64,000 bases of DNA from Vagococcus proximus (GTDB lineage: Bacteria > Bacillota > Bacilli > Lactobacillales > Vagococcaceae). The DNA lies in NCBI RefSeq assembly GCF_029143285.1, contig NZ_JAPDSH010000003.1:242720-306719 (forward strand). Direction: 5' to 3'. This document shows positions 9,034 to 17,442 of this stretch, one piece after another; the stretch's first letter is position 1, and each line of letters starts with the position of its first letter. The notes beneath the pieces were generated by a model. That model was not told the origin of the DNA, did not search any database, and worked only from the letters and a program-made list of their open reading frames with translations. Both the position numbers and the translations under genes were made by a program.

Positions 9034-10603
9034 GTCCTTCTGCTCCCTTCACAGTTGCATCTTGTGCTAAATTAGCTCGTGCCTCTTCTATTGACATACC
9101 TGCCATCAACAACCCAAGCTCTTGCTCAGTCGTTTCTTTTGGATCTACAATCCCTGTAATTGTTCCTTCAAACATTACAACAATTCTGTCAGAGACATTT
9201 AAAATTTCATCAAGCTCAAAGCTTACACATAATACACCTTTACCATTATCACGTTGTTCAATTAAACGTTTGTGAATATATTCAATTGCACCTACATCTA
9301 ACCCACGTGTTGGTTGGGAAACAATAAGTAAATCTGGATCACGATCAATTTCTCTCGCAATAATTGCTTTTTGTTGATTACCACCTGATAAAGCAGATGC
9401 TGGAACTGTCTCACTTGGTGTTCTTACATCAAACTCATCAATTAATTCAATAGCATGACTATTTATGTATTTATAGTTTAGTAAACCGTTTTTACTGTTA
9501 GGTTCTTTATAGTAGGTTTGTAGTGCAATATTCTCAGATAGCGTCATCGGCAATACTAAACCAAACTTATGTCTATCTTCCGGTACATGTCCTACACTAT
9601 TTTCAGTAATTTGACGTGGTTTTAAGTTCGTCATATCTTTACCATTTATTTCAATAGTTCCACTTTCAACTTTACGCATTCCAGTAATAGCTTGAATCAA
9701 CTCACTTTGACCGTTACCATCAATCCCTGCAATCCCTACAATTTCACCTGCACGAACTTCTAAATTCATGTTTTTAACAGCATCTAGACCACGATTTTCT
9801 TTTACAATTAAATTAGAAACCTTAAGAACTGCATTTTGTGGATTTGATGGACCTTTCGGTGTCTTAAATGACACCGAACGTCCAACCATTAAATCTGCTA
9901 GTTCTTGAGAGCTAACATCTGCTACTGTAACTGTATCGATACTTTTACCTCTACGAATAATGGTACATCTATCCGCTACTGATTTAATTTCATCAAGTTT
10001 GTGAGTAATGATAATTAATGATTTTCCTTCTGCAACTAAACCGTGCATGATTCCTATCAATTCTTCAATTTCTTGAGGAGTTAATACTGCAGTAGGCTCA
10101 TCAAAAATCAATAAATCAGCCCCACGATATAACGTCTTCAGAATTTCAACACGTTGTTGCATGCCGACAGATATATCTGATACCAATGCATCTAAATCAA
10201 TGTTAAAACCATATCTATCCGAAACAGCTTGGATTTCATCATAAGCTTTTTTCTTATCTATGGTAACACCTTTTACGGGTTCGCTACCTAAGATAATATT
10301 TTCAGCAACAGTAAAATTATCAATAAGCATGAAATGTTGATGTACCATCCCTATACCTAGTTGACTCGCCACTGTTGGATCTGAAATCTCTTCTAGTTTT
10401 TCATTGATATAGATTTCTCCTGAAGTTGGTTGTAATAACCCTGACAGAATATTCATCAATGTTGATTTCCCCGCACCATTTTCACCTAAAAGTGCATGGA
10501 TTTCGCCTTTTCTAACATTCAAATTAATATTATCATTCGCTTTAAATGTTCCAAAAGCTTTGGTTATATTTTTCATTTCAATCACGTGTTGTGATTTTTC
10601 CAC
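9026..10603 (-). CDS. nupA: Nucleoside ABC transporter ATPase (two nucleotide-binding domains)
   Basis: This cytoplasmic ATPase of the sugar/nucleoside group carries two fused ABC domains. The first has Walker A GENGAGKST and Walker B LLIFDEPTAVL. The second has the variant P-loop GIDGNGQSE and signature ALSGGNQQK, the usual asymmetry of RbsA/YufO-type ATPases. The annotated start is the GTG at 10603, about 10 nt after AAGGA. A GTG at 10612 would be too close to that site. About 525 residues. It energises the two permeases with BmpA as binding protein. Confidence 0.9.
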   Translation of the reverse strand: MEKSQHVIEMKNITKAFGTFKANDNINLNVRKGEIHALLGENGAGKSTLMNILSGLLQPTSGEIYINEKLEEISDPTVASQLGIGMVHQHFMLIDNFTVAENIILGSEPVKGVTIDKKKAYDEIQAVSDRYGFNIDLDALVSDISVGMQQRVEILKTLYRGADLLIFDEPTAVLTPQEIEELIGIMHGLVAEGKSLIIITHKLDEIKSVADRCTIIRRGKSIDTVTVADVSSQELADLMVGRSVSFKTPKGPSNPQNAVLKVSNLIVKENRGLDAVKNMNLEVRAGEIVGIAGIDGNGQSELIQAITGMRKVESGTIEINGKDMTNLKPRQITENSVGHVPEDRHKFGLVLPMTLSENIALQTYYKEPNSKNGLLNYKYINSHAIELIDEFDVRTPSETVPASALSGGNQQKAIIAREIDRDPDLLIVSQPTRGLDVGAIEYIHKRLIEQRDNGKGVLCVSFELDEILNVSDRIVVMFEGTITGIVDPKETTEQELGLLMAGMSIEEARANLAQDATVKGAEGHE

Positions 10604-10646
10604 TTTTTTCACGTCCTTACTATTTCGGATGAATGATTTTTAATAA

Positions 10647-11708
10647 TTATTTTTTAGCTGGTTTTTCTGGTACTTCAATTTTACCTTCTTTGATTTCTTC
10701 TTTAGCTTTGTTAACTGCCGTTTTAATTTCATCTGATAATTGACCTTCACTTAAATCAACACCATCTTCTTTAAGACCGTATACTAAATGTTCACCACCA
10801 GGGAATTTCCCATCATTCGCTTGAGTAGCTAAATCTTGAACAACTTTTGAAACACCTTTTAATGTAGATGTTAATGTAACGTTTAAATCGCCTTCTTTAC
10901 CTTCCGCTGTTTGGTCACGGTCAACACCAATTACCCAAACTTTTTTATCTTTGTCTGCTTTAATAATATCTTTTGCTGCTGTAAATACACCATTACCTGT
11001 ATCTCCTGATGCATGGTAGATAATATCGATTCCTTTACCATACATTGCTTCAGCAGTTGCTTTTCCTTTTGGAGCATCACCGAATGAGCCAACGTATGAA
11101 GAACTCACATCGATATCTTTGTTAACTGATTTAACACCGGCTTCAAAGCCTGCATCAAAACGTCCAATTACATCACCTTCTTGACCTCCAACGAAACCAA
11201 CTTTATTTGATTTAGTTGTCATAGCTGCAGCAATCCCTGCTAAGTAAGCCGCTTCGTTATCTTTAAACACCACTGAAGCTACATTATCTTTACCGTCAAT
11301 TTGATCATCAATTAAGACAAAGTTTTTGTCTGCATTTGCTGCCGCTGCTGCGTCAATTGCAGGTTTTAATTTATATCCAATTCCGAAAATAGTTTCAAAA
11401 CCATCGTTTAAAGCTGTATTAATGTTAGTATCAAATTCTGAATCTGAGTTAGATTGATAATAGTTAAAACCACCATTACCCTTTTCTAATTTGTTTGCTT
11501 TACCCCATTCTTGTAAACCTTCCCAAGCTGATTGGTTAAATGATTTATCATCAACCCCACCTAAGTCAGTAACTAATGCGACTGTATGTTGACCGTCAGA
11601 ACCTTTGCTTTCCTTTTTGTCACCTTTATCATTACTTCCGCATGCTACCAATGTTGTACATAATCCTAAAGCTAATAAACCCATTCCAAATTTTTTAGAT
11701 ACCTTCAT
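10647..11708 (-). CDS. bmpA: Nucleoside-binding lipoprotein (BmpA/PnrA family)
   Basis: A 353-residue lipoprotein with signal peptide and lipobox LVAC (lipidated Cys at residue 23), then a charged linker and a periplasmic-binding-protein fold of the Bmp/PnrA family (VALVTDLGGVDDKSFNQSAW, the family's nucleoside-binding N-terminal block). It captures purine and pyrimidine nucleosides outside the membrane for NupABC. It is the first transport gene after cdd, 61 nt downstream. Specificity within nucleosides is not readable here. Confidence 0.93.
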   Translation of the reverse strand: MKVSKKFGMGLLALGLCTTLVACGSNDKGDKKESKGSDGQHTVALVTDLGGVDDKSFNQSAWEGLQEWGKANKLEKGNGGFNYYQSNSDSEFDTNINTALNDGFETIFGIGYKLKPAIDAAAAANADKNFVLIDDQIDGKDNVASVVFKDNEAAYLAGIAAAMTTKSNKVGFVGGQEGDVIGRFDAGFEAGVKSVNKDIDVSSSYVGSFGDAPKGKATAEAMYGKGIDIIYHASGDTGNGVFTAAKDIIKADKDKKVWVIGVDRDQTAEGKEGDLNVTLTSTLKGVSKVVQDLATQANDGKFPGGEHLVYGLKEDGVDLSEGQLSDEIKTAVNKAKEEIKEGKIEVPEKPAKK

Positions 11709-11769
11709 TTTTAAAGCCCCCTAATATATTTTTTATTTAACAGTCTGGTGACTGAATAAATCATGGTTA

Positions 11770-12165
11770 TTATAACTGGTCTTCTGTAAACGAATAGGGA
11801 AGTAATTCTCCTAATGTCATATCAAGAGTACTTCCGTCTTTTGCTACTAATGTAACAGGCATTGTCGGTTTACAAAACTCTATCATCACTTGACGACAAG
11901 CGCCACATGGTGAAATAGGTTGATCTGTATCTCCAACAATAACAATGTGTTTGAACTTATTATACCCTTCCGAAACCGCTTTAAATATTGCTGTTCTTTC
12001 AGCACAGTTTGTCAATCCAAAGGATGCATTTTCAATATTTACACCTGTAAATACTTTGTTATCTTCTGTTACTAAACAAGCTCCTACCGGAAATTTAGAA
12101 TACGGTACATGAGCATTTTTACATGCGTCTTGTGCCATCTTAATCCATTTTTCTTTGTCACTCAT
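11770..12165 (-). CDS. cdd: Cytidine deaminase
   Basis: Cdd deaminates cytidine and deoxycytidine to uridine and deoxyuridine, which Pdp can then phosphorolyse. The 131-residue protein has the zinc site: NCAERTAIF (Cys and catalytic Glu) and SPCGACRQ (two Cys). The ATG at 12165 follows AGGTGG; a start at 12186 would add a poorly conserved extension. It begins the cdd-bmpA-nupABC-deoB-punA-deoD unit, with its own control region containing a cre-like site. Confidence 0.95.
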   Translation of the reverse strand: MSDKEKWIKMAQDACKNAHVPYSKFPVGACLVTEDNKVFTGVNIENASFGLTNCAERTAIFKAVSEGYNKFKHIVIVGDTDQPISPCGACRQVMIEFCKPTMPVTLVAKDGSTLDMTLGELLPYSFTEDQL

Positions 12166-12240
12166 AACTTTCCACCTAACTTTCAATATGAATAATGCCT
12201 CAAATACTCAAAAACACTGAATCAACTACTATAGTAATCA

Positions 12241-12275
12241 TTTTACTTGTTTGTGTCATAAAAAAACAAGTAAAA
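12241..12275. repeat. Inverted repeat upstream of cdd
   Basis: TTTTACTTGTTT (12241-12252) is perfectly complementary to AAACAAGTAAAA (12264-12275) across an 11-nt spacer. It lies about 75 nt before the cdd start, so it would sit in the 5' leader or act as an operator. No T-run fits a minus-strand terminator. Confidence 0.5.
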
Positions 12276-12314
12276 GCACTGCTATTATAATTTACAAGCT
12301 ACTATCATTCGTAT

Positions 12315-12328
12315 ATCAAGCGCTTTCA
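12315..12328 (-). promoter_or_regulatory. cre-like site upstream of cdd
   Basis: The minus strand reads TGAAAGCGCTTGAT, close to the CcpA consensus TGNAANCGNTNNCA. The core TGAAAGCGCTTG recurs exactly upstream of pdp. It abuts a possible -35 element (TTGATA). Catabolite repression of nucleoside use is the expected role; recognition by the local LacI-type protein is an alternative. Confidence 0.6.
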
Positions 12329-12344
12329 GAAAGAGTCAGATTTT

Positions 12345-12392
12345 ACCTAGTAGAGAATGAGAAGTAAATTTATTACTCATTCTCTACTAGGT
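12345..12392. other. Long perfect hairpin between pdp and cdd
   Basis: ACCTAGTAGAGAATGA (12345-12360) and its exact complement (12377-12392) enclose 16 nt that can extend the pairing. Neither side has a good T-run, so it is not a textbook terminator. It may be a processing or stability hairpin dividing the pdp message from the cdd message. Confidence 0.55.
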
Positions 12393-12434
12393 TTAATTCT
12401 GATCTATTAAAATCTTTTTAGCAAGTTTTAACGC

Positions 12435-13736
12435 CTACTCTGTAATGATTCCTCTAATCAATGCTGGCTCTTCAACTTTTTCGCCAATTGTAATATTATC
12501 ATATAACATCTCTCTCACAGCTGCAACATCTTCCGTGTTCGAGTAGATTGTCACTAACGTTTCTCCTTCTTTAACATCCATACCGACTTTTTTGTGAAGT
12601 TTAACTCCTACACTGTAATCAATCGAGTCTTCTTTTGTTTTTCTTCCTGCACCTAAGATCATTGCTGCAATCCCTACATTTTCAGCATGAATTTCACGAA
12701 CACAGCCCGTTTCTTTCGCTGGTACTTCATAAACAAATTTAGCTTGCTCCATTTTTTCAGGTGCATCTACGATTTCTGGATTTCCACCTTGATTAGCAAT
12801 CATTTCTTTGAATTTTTCTTTTGCTTTTCCTGATTCTAATGCTTCAACTAACATAGCTCGAGCTTCTTCAAGAGTTGCAGCTTTTCCAGCAAGAACTACC
12901 ATTTGACTTCCTAAAACGTAAACCATTTCAGTTAAATCCTCAGGACCATTACCATTTAAAGTAGCAATTGCTTCTTCAATTTCGATAGTATTACCAATGG
13001 CTTCTCCCAATGGTTGAGACATATCTGAAATGACTGCCATTGTGTTACGACCAGCCAATTTACCAATACGAACCATTGTTTTAGCTAAACGAGTAGCATC
13101 CTCAATATTCTTCATGAAGGCTCCATCACCTGTTGTTACATCTAATACAATTGCATCGGCACCTGAAGCAATTTTTTTACTCATAATTGAACTTGCAATT
13201 AATGGGATTGAATCTACTGTCGCAGTTACATCTCTTAATGCATATAATTTTTTATCCGCAGGAGCTAAATTACCTGATTGCCCAGTGACTGCTACTTGTG
13301 TTTCGTTAACTAGTTTAATGAATTTATCATTCTCTAACTCTACTTGGAAACCTGGAATAGCTTCTAATTTATCAATAGTTCCACCTGTATGACCTAAGCC
13401 GCGACCCGACATTTTAGCAACCGGAACACCCACTGCTGCTACCAACGGTGCTAAAACGATAGTTGTTGTATCGCCTACGCCACCAGTTGAATGTTTATCT
13501 ACTTTTACACCCTCAATTGAAGATAAATCAATAACATCACCTGAATTAGCCATTGCTAATGTTAAATTAGTGATCTCTTCGTCTGTCATATCTTTATAAA
13601 ATACCGTCATCAAAAATGTACTTGCTTGATAATCAGGAATACTACCATCAGTATATCCATCAACAAAAAAGTTAATTTCTTCCTTCGTAAGTTCTCCACC
13701 ATCGCGTTTTTTTTCAATTAAGTCGATCATTCTCAT
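12435..13736 (-). CDS. pdp: Pyrimidine-nucleoside phosphorylase
   Basis: Pdp phosphorolyses uridine, deoxyuridine and thymidine to the base plus pentose-1-phosphate. The 433-residue protein has the family length, starts [13 protein letters not shown], and contains [14 protein letters not shown] (phosphate site), [18 protein letters not shown] and SRK-like [12 protein letters not shown]. The ATG at 13736 follows AGGGGGAA; the longer upstream reading frame was rejected because it lacks a ribosome-binding site and runs into the operator region. It is preceded by the regulator gene on the same strand. Confidence 0.95.
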   Translation of the reverse strand: MRMIDLIEKKRDGGELTKEEINFFVDGYTDGSIPDYQASTFLMTVFYKDMTDEEITNLTLAMANSGDVIDLSSIEGVKVDKHSTGGVGDTTTIVLAPLVAAVGVPVAKMSGRGLGHTGGTIDKLEAIPGFQVELENDKFIKLVNETQVAVTGQSGNLAPADKKLYALRDVTATVDSIPLIASSIMSKKIASGADAIVLDVTTGDGAFMKNIEDATRLAKTMVRIGKLAGRNTMAVISDMSQPLGEAIGNTIEIEEAIATLNGNGPEDLTEMVYVLGSQMVVLAGKAATLEEARAMLVEALESGKAKEKFKEMIANQGGNPEIVDAPEKMEQAKFVYEVPAKETGCVREIHAENVGIAAMILGAGRKTKEDSIDYSVGVKLHKKVGMDVKEGETLVTIYSNTEDVAAVREMLYDNITIGEKVEEPALIRGIITE

Positions 13737-13799
13737 TTTTATTTCCCCCTGGTACTTGTAATTGTGTAGCTTCCTTTTATGTAAAATTACAGAACTCAA

Positions 13800-13813
13800 G
13801 TAAAACGTTTTAC
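13800..13813. promoter_or_regulatory. Perfect LacI-family operator upstream of pdp
   Basis: GTAAAACGTTTTAC is a perfect 14-bp palindrome centred on CG, the classic layout for LacI/PurR-type repressors. It lies about 40 bp downstream of the predicted pdp -10. The LacI-type regulator encoded immediately upstream is the likely binder (inference). Confidence 0.7.
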
Positions 13814-13831
13814 TCTCAAAAAACCAATACA

Positions 13832-13845
13832 TACAAGCGCTTTCA
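13832..13845 (-). promoter_or_regulatory. cre-like site at the pdp promoter
   Basis: The minus strand reads TGAAAGCGCTTGTA, one mismatch from TGNAANCGNTNNCA. It falls at the expected transcription start, where CcpA binding would block initiation. Confidence 0.6.
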
Positions 13846-13851
13846 ATAATT

Positions 13852-13880
13852 ATATTAGCATTTTACCATTTTCTAGTCAA
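13852..13880 (-). promoter_or_regulatory. Sigma-A promoter for pdp
   Basis: Minus strand TTGACT (13880-13875) and TAATAT (13857-13852) are 17 bp apart. The -35 box overlaps the 3' end of the regulator gene. Confidence 0.6.
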
Positions 13881-14892
13881 TAGCTTTCACGCTTTCTCTA
13901 ATAATTAATTTGGTTGGAAATACTTTTGTCGGCATTTTAATATAAGGATTCTCAATCGCATCGACAACAAACTTAGCCGCAAAAAAACCTATATCAAATA
14001 CCGGCTGCTGGACTGTCGTTAGTGATGGTGCCAAATATCTACTCGTATCTAAACCATCAAACCCTATTATTGATATATCATCTGGAATTTTTAACCCGGA
14101 TTCATAAATAGCTTGATATGCTCCCATAGCCATCTGGTCATTACTACATATCAATGCGGTTATGTCATTCTCTGTTTGTTCCAATAATTTTTTAGTTCCT
14201 TTATAGCCACCTTCTATAGTTAGATAACTTTCAACAATATAATTCAAGTTAACTGAAATATTATTTTCCTCTAAACAATCTAAATAACCTTTCAATCGTT
14301 CTGAAAGCTGGTAATACTCACCCACCTCTTTCATAAAGCCTATTTTACGATGGTTAGATTCTATCAAATATGAGGTTGCCTCATAAACTCCTTTCCTTTC
14401 TTCTACAATTAACTTACCTTCATCTCTTTCATTCTTAGCCATATCGACTAACACAATAGGTATTTCCTTATCCTTTTTTGTACACGTTTTCATAATTTCT
14501 TTAGGTAAGATATTCGGAGTAGCAATTATAATTCCTTCTACTGCCCTATGAACTAGCTCATAAAAAAATTTCTCTTCTTGCTCCTTATCGTGTTTTGAAT
14601 TACATAAAATTAACATATAACCCAAGGTATTTAAATAGGTTTCCACACCTTCGATTAATTTCGAAAAAAAGAAATCGGTTACATCCGGAACTATCATACC
14701 TATCGATTTAGAACGCTTAGTCACCATACTTCTAGCCACATAATCTGGTTTATAATTATACTCTTCTACCACTTTTAAAACTTTTTCTCTTGTTTCCTCA
14801 CTAAATCGGCCACCTTTGTCATTTAAGATATGGGAAACCGTCGTAATTGAAACACCTGCTTTACTTGCTATGTCTTTAATTGTTAACTTCAT
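13873..14892 (-). CDS. LacI-family transcriptional regulator, probable nucleoside regulon repressor
   Basis: A 339-residue repressor. The N-terminal helix-turn-helix is MKLTIKDIASKAGVSITTVS with a hinge helix near residue 50 (KPDYVARSM). It is followed by a periplasmic-binding-like ligand domain with IGMIVPDVTDFFF and the C-terminal ISIIGFDGLDTSRYLAPSLTTV block. The overall pattern resembles RbsR/CcpA relatives, but the effector is unknown. Position directly upstream of pdp and the palindromic operator suggest it controls nucleoside uptake and salvage, perhaps sensing ribose or a nucleoside. It is not CcpA itself on context. Confidence 0.85.
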   Translation of the reverse strand: MKLTIKDIASKAGVSITTVSHILNDKGGRFSEETREKVLKVVEEYNYKPDYVARSMVTKRSKSIGMIVPDVTDFFFSKLIEGVETYLNTLGYMLILCNSKHDKEQEEKFFYELVHRAVEGIIIATPNILPKEIMKTCTKKDKEIPIVLVDMAKNERDEGKLIVEERKGVYEATSYLIESNHRKIGFMKEVGEYYQLSERLKGYLDCLEENNISVNLNYIVESYLTIEGGYKGTKKLLEQTENDITALICSNDQMAMGAYQAIYESGLKIPDDISIIGFDGLDTSRYLAPSLTTVQQPVFDIGFFAAKFVVDAIENPYIKMPTKVFPTKLIIRESVKAID

Positions 14893-14904
14893 CTACTATC
14901 CCTC

Positions 14905-14950
14905 TTTTTAAATTCTACTAACTTACTGACATCATAGCAGAATTTAAAAA
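14905..14950. repeat. Inverted repeat in the regulator's upstream region
   Basis: TTTTTAAATTCT (14905-14916) and AGAATTTAAAAA (14939-14950) form 12-bp arms around 22 nt. The T-first, A-last polarity argues against a terminator. It could be an autoregulatory operator of the LacI-type gene. Confidence 0.4.
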
Positions 14951-14969
14951 GAATGAGAAGAGTATTTTT

Positions 14970-15182
14970 TTAACCACCTGCTAGAAAATCAAGAACATTC
15001 CACCCTGTACTTGTATTGGACTTATATAACTCTGTGTAGCCACAGCGGTCACAACTGATTGTTATAAATTTTTTATTTTGAACATCAAATATCTTGGCAA
15101 AATTTCCACCTGTTGCTTGAAACTGGTCTGCTGAATAACTTGTCCCTTCGCATTTATCGCATACATATTGCTTTTTTTCCAT
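14970..15182 (-). CDS. Small zinc-ribbon protein (nucleic-acid-binding Zn-ribbon family)
   Basis: This 70-residue protein has two CxxC pairs, C8-x2-C11 and C44-x2-C47, forming a zinc ribbon, and matches the short family annotated as nucleic-acid-binding proteins with a Zn-ribbon (DUF2082-like). Between the pairs lies FQATGGNFAKIFDVQNKKF, and a C-terminal GWNVLDFLAGG tail follows. Its biological role is not known. It is flanked by the regulator's upstream region and the EET locus and seems to be transcribed alone. Confidence 0.75.
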   Translation of the reverse strand: MEKKQYVCDKCEGTSYSADQFQATGGNFAKIFDVQNKKFITISCDRCGYTELYKSNTSTGWNVLDFLAGG

Positions 15183-15270
15183 TTAAATTTCCTCCCTAGA
15201 ATAATCCTCTATCACTATAATACTAAATTTAATAACTTAGTAAATCAGTCCTAAGCCCAATATTAAACTA

Positions 15271-15310
15271 AAAAGGTATTAAGCTAGTGAATACTAGCTT
15301 AATACCTTTT
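15271..15310 (-). terminator. Terminator after dmkA
   Basis: A perfect 18-bp stem (arms 15271-15288 and 15293-15310, starting AAAAGGTATTAAGC) has a 4-nt loop, with TTTTTAG following on the minus strand. Confidence 0.85.
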
Positions 15311-16248
15311 TATACTATCAAACTAATTAATAAACCAACTATTTGAGCTGTATTAAACACAACCAAATTTTTTATAGACACAACAAATGTCTTACTTTTA
15401 ATTTGATGCTTACTAAAATTTGAAACATTTTTTTTGATAATTGGTAACGTTAATAATGTAGTAGCCATTGGCCACTGATAAACGCCAAAAATAATACCTA
15501 TTATTATAACTCCATAGCAACTGAACATCAATATGCGAAATAACTGAATCCCTGTTTCTCTTCCAATATAATAAGGTAATGTATAACGATGATTTTTTAT
15601 ATCCTCATTCAAATCACATAAGTTGTTAGCTAACATTATATTTGCAATTGTAAAAACCATGGGTAAAGACGCCCACAGAATCGCAAGTAATATTTTTATA
15701 TTTCCTACCAATTGAAACTCCCAATTAGACAAATCTAAATATAAAAACATTGTGCTATACGTATTAATGTATACTGTCATTAAAAATATTCCTAATCCCA
15801 TGGTGACTCCACTAAACAGCTCACCTAAAGGCATTCTTGACAATGGAATAGGTCCATATGTATAAAAAATTCCTATGAAACAACAGACACCTCCCATAAC
15901 TAACATTAGCCATCCTGTTCTATAAACAAGAACTAAACCTACAACCATTGAAAAAATAAGCATCATACTAATCAAAAAAGCGACTCTTTTCGTATCCAAT
16001 TTAGCTTGACCAATAATATTAGTATTACTCTTATACTCATCATCTTTTGCTTTAATAAAATCCATATAATTATTGATGGCTGTTGTTGCCATATCAAAAA
16101 CTAACATACCACAAAAAAAGATAAGTGTATTTAACCAATTTATCTGTTTGAAATAGGACAATGAAAACAGAACGCCTATTAAAAAGGGAAATAAGCTAGC
16201 TAGTTTTGTCTGAATTTCCACTAATTTCAAAAAATTTCTTATTGTCAT
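15310..16248 (-). CDS. dmkA: DMK-forming prenyltransferase (MenA/UbiA family, EET-type DmkA)
   Basis: A 312-residue membrane prenyltransferase that attaches a polyprenyl tail to 1,4-dihydroxy-2-naphthoate, giving demethylmenaquinone. The UbiA-family aspartate motifs are NNYMDFIKAKDDE and NNLCDLNEDIKNHR, each on a cytoplasmic loop between hydrophobic helices. The ATG at 16248 lies next to the fmnB stop and follows GGAAGGAAAA, so the two are co-transcribed. Within this locus it corresponds to DmkA of the Listeria extracellular electron transfer system rather than a respiratory menA; the sequence alone does not distinguish the two. Confidence 0.85.
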   Translation of the reverse strand: MTIRNFLKLVEIQTKLASLFPFLIGVLFSLSYFKQINWLNTLIFFCGMLVFDMATTAINNYMDFIKAKDDEYKSNTNIIGQAKLDTKRVAFLISMMLIFSMVVGLVLVYRTGWLMLVMGGVCCFIGIFYTYGPIPLSRMPLGELFSGVTMGLGIFLMTVYINTYSTMFLYLDLSNWEFQLVGNIKILLAILWASLPMVFTIANIMLANNLCDLNEDIKNHRYTLPYYIGRETGIQLFRILMFSCYGVIIIGIIFGVYQWPMATTLLTLPIIKKNVSNFSKHQIKSKTFVVSIKNLVVFNTAQIVGLLISLIV

Positions 16249-16249
16249 T

Positions 16250-17314
16250 TTATTTTCCTTCCAATTTAACCAAGTCATAACCAGAGTCTTTATTTAATTC
16301 AAAATTCCCCTCTAGACCTTTACTAATATAAACTTTATCATCTTTAGTTACAAATATAGCTTCTACATTATTTAATTTATCAATATGAGCCATACCTTCT
16401 TTAAGTCCCATTGAAAAAATCGATGTCGATAGTCCATCTCCATCAATCGACTTATCTGAAATAATTGAAACACCTGCAATTTCATTTTCAAATGGGTAAC
16501 CTGTTTTAGGACTAAATAAATGATGGAACGTTTCGCCATTAACTGTTAAGTTACGCTCATATATCCCTGAAGTTACCAATGATTTATTACTAGTTGTTAC
16601 CGATCCTACTACCGTATTTCTCGCTTGATTTGGATCTTGTATACCAACTTTCCACTCACCATCTGACTTTCTAGGACTCTTCCCTAATACATAGACATTT
16701 CCACCCAAATCAATAATCGCAGTCGTTACATCGTTATTCTTCATAACTTTAACTACTTCATCGGTGATATAACCTTTAGCAATTGCACCTAAGTCCAGTT
16801 CCATTCCTTTTTTCTTTAAAAACACCGTTTGTTTTTCATCATCTAATTCAACATCTCTATAATTAATTAACTTTAATGCATCATCAATTTCTGATTGTTC
16901 TGGTTTCCTAGCATCATCAAAACCGATATGCCATAGTTGAGTAATTTTACCGATTGATAAATCAAAACCTTTGTTCCACTCATCGCTGTACTGATATGCT
17001 TTTTTTACAAGTGGGTAGACATCATCTGATACTTTAACTGGTTTTATCCCCGATGCCTCATTTACTTTATCAATCTCTGAACCTTTTTCATTAACTGTAA
17101 TTTTATCAGCTAATGCTTTTACTCTATCAAAAGCTGTTTTAAGAACGTCCTCTTTACCTTCATCGAAGATTTGCATTCTAACATAAGTTCCCATTAAAAA
17201 TTGTTGATCCATATATGGGTCATTTAATAATTCAACTTTTTCTTTATTCGAACCACATGCTGCCAATATAATTGCACACGCGACCATTACCAATATACTT
17301 ATTCTTTTTTTCAT
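16250..17314 (-). CDS. fmnB: FAD:protein FMN transferase lipoprotein (ApbE family, FmnB)
   Basis: FmnB transfers FMN from FAD to a threonine of extracytoplasmic proteins. The 354-residue protein has a lipoprotein signal with lipobox LAAC (Cys20). ApbE motifs are MELDLGAIAKGYITDEV, AIIDLGGNVYVLG and FHHLFSPKTGYP, the last carrying metal and FAD contacts. The ATG at 17314 (MKKRIS) was chosen; a GTG at 17329 would add five residues. The neighbouring pplA product has two flavinylation motifs and is its obvious substrate. Confidence 0.9.
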   Translation of the reverse strand: MKKRISILVMVACAIILAACGSNKEKVELLNDPYMDQQFLMGTYVRMQIFDEGKEDVLKTAFDRVKALADKITVNEKGSEIDKVNEASGIKPVKVSDDVYPLVKKAYQYSDEWNKGFDLSIGKITQLWHIGFDDARKPEQSEIDDALKLINYRDVELDDEKQTVFLKKKGMELDLGAIAKGYITDEVVKVMKNNDVTTAIIDLGGNVYVLGKSPRKSDGEWKVGIQDPNQARNTVVGSVTTSNKSLVTSGIYERNLTVNGETFHHLFSPKTGYPFENEIAGVSIISDKSIDGDGLSTSIFSMGLKEGMAHIDKLNNVEAIFVTKDDKVYISKGLEGNFELNKDSGYDLVKLEGK

Positions 17315-17385
17315 CTTAATATAACTCACTTTCTTTCAATATAATACTCATACTATTACCATAGCTTATCATTAGTTAACTGATA

Positions 17386-17425
17386 AAAAAAGAACAAGTT
17401 CTGAAATTCAGAACTTGTTCTTTTT
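17386..17425 (-). terminator. Terminator after pplA
   Basis: AGAACAAGTTCTGA (17391-17404) pairs with its complement at 17408-17421, flanked by A- and T-runs on both sides. It separates pplA from fmnB, so some read-through or a second promoter is needed for fmnB-dmkA. Confidence 0.85.
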
Positions 17426-17442
17426 ATTTATCTAAAGAATGC

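Noticed and set aside
12345..12392. 16-bp stem read as the pdp terminator
   Set aside because: No T-run follows on the minus strand (sequence reads AAAATCTG), so it is listed only as a hairpin.
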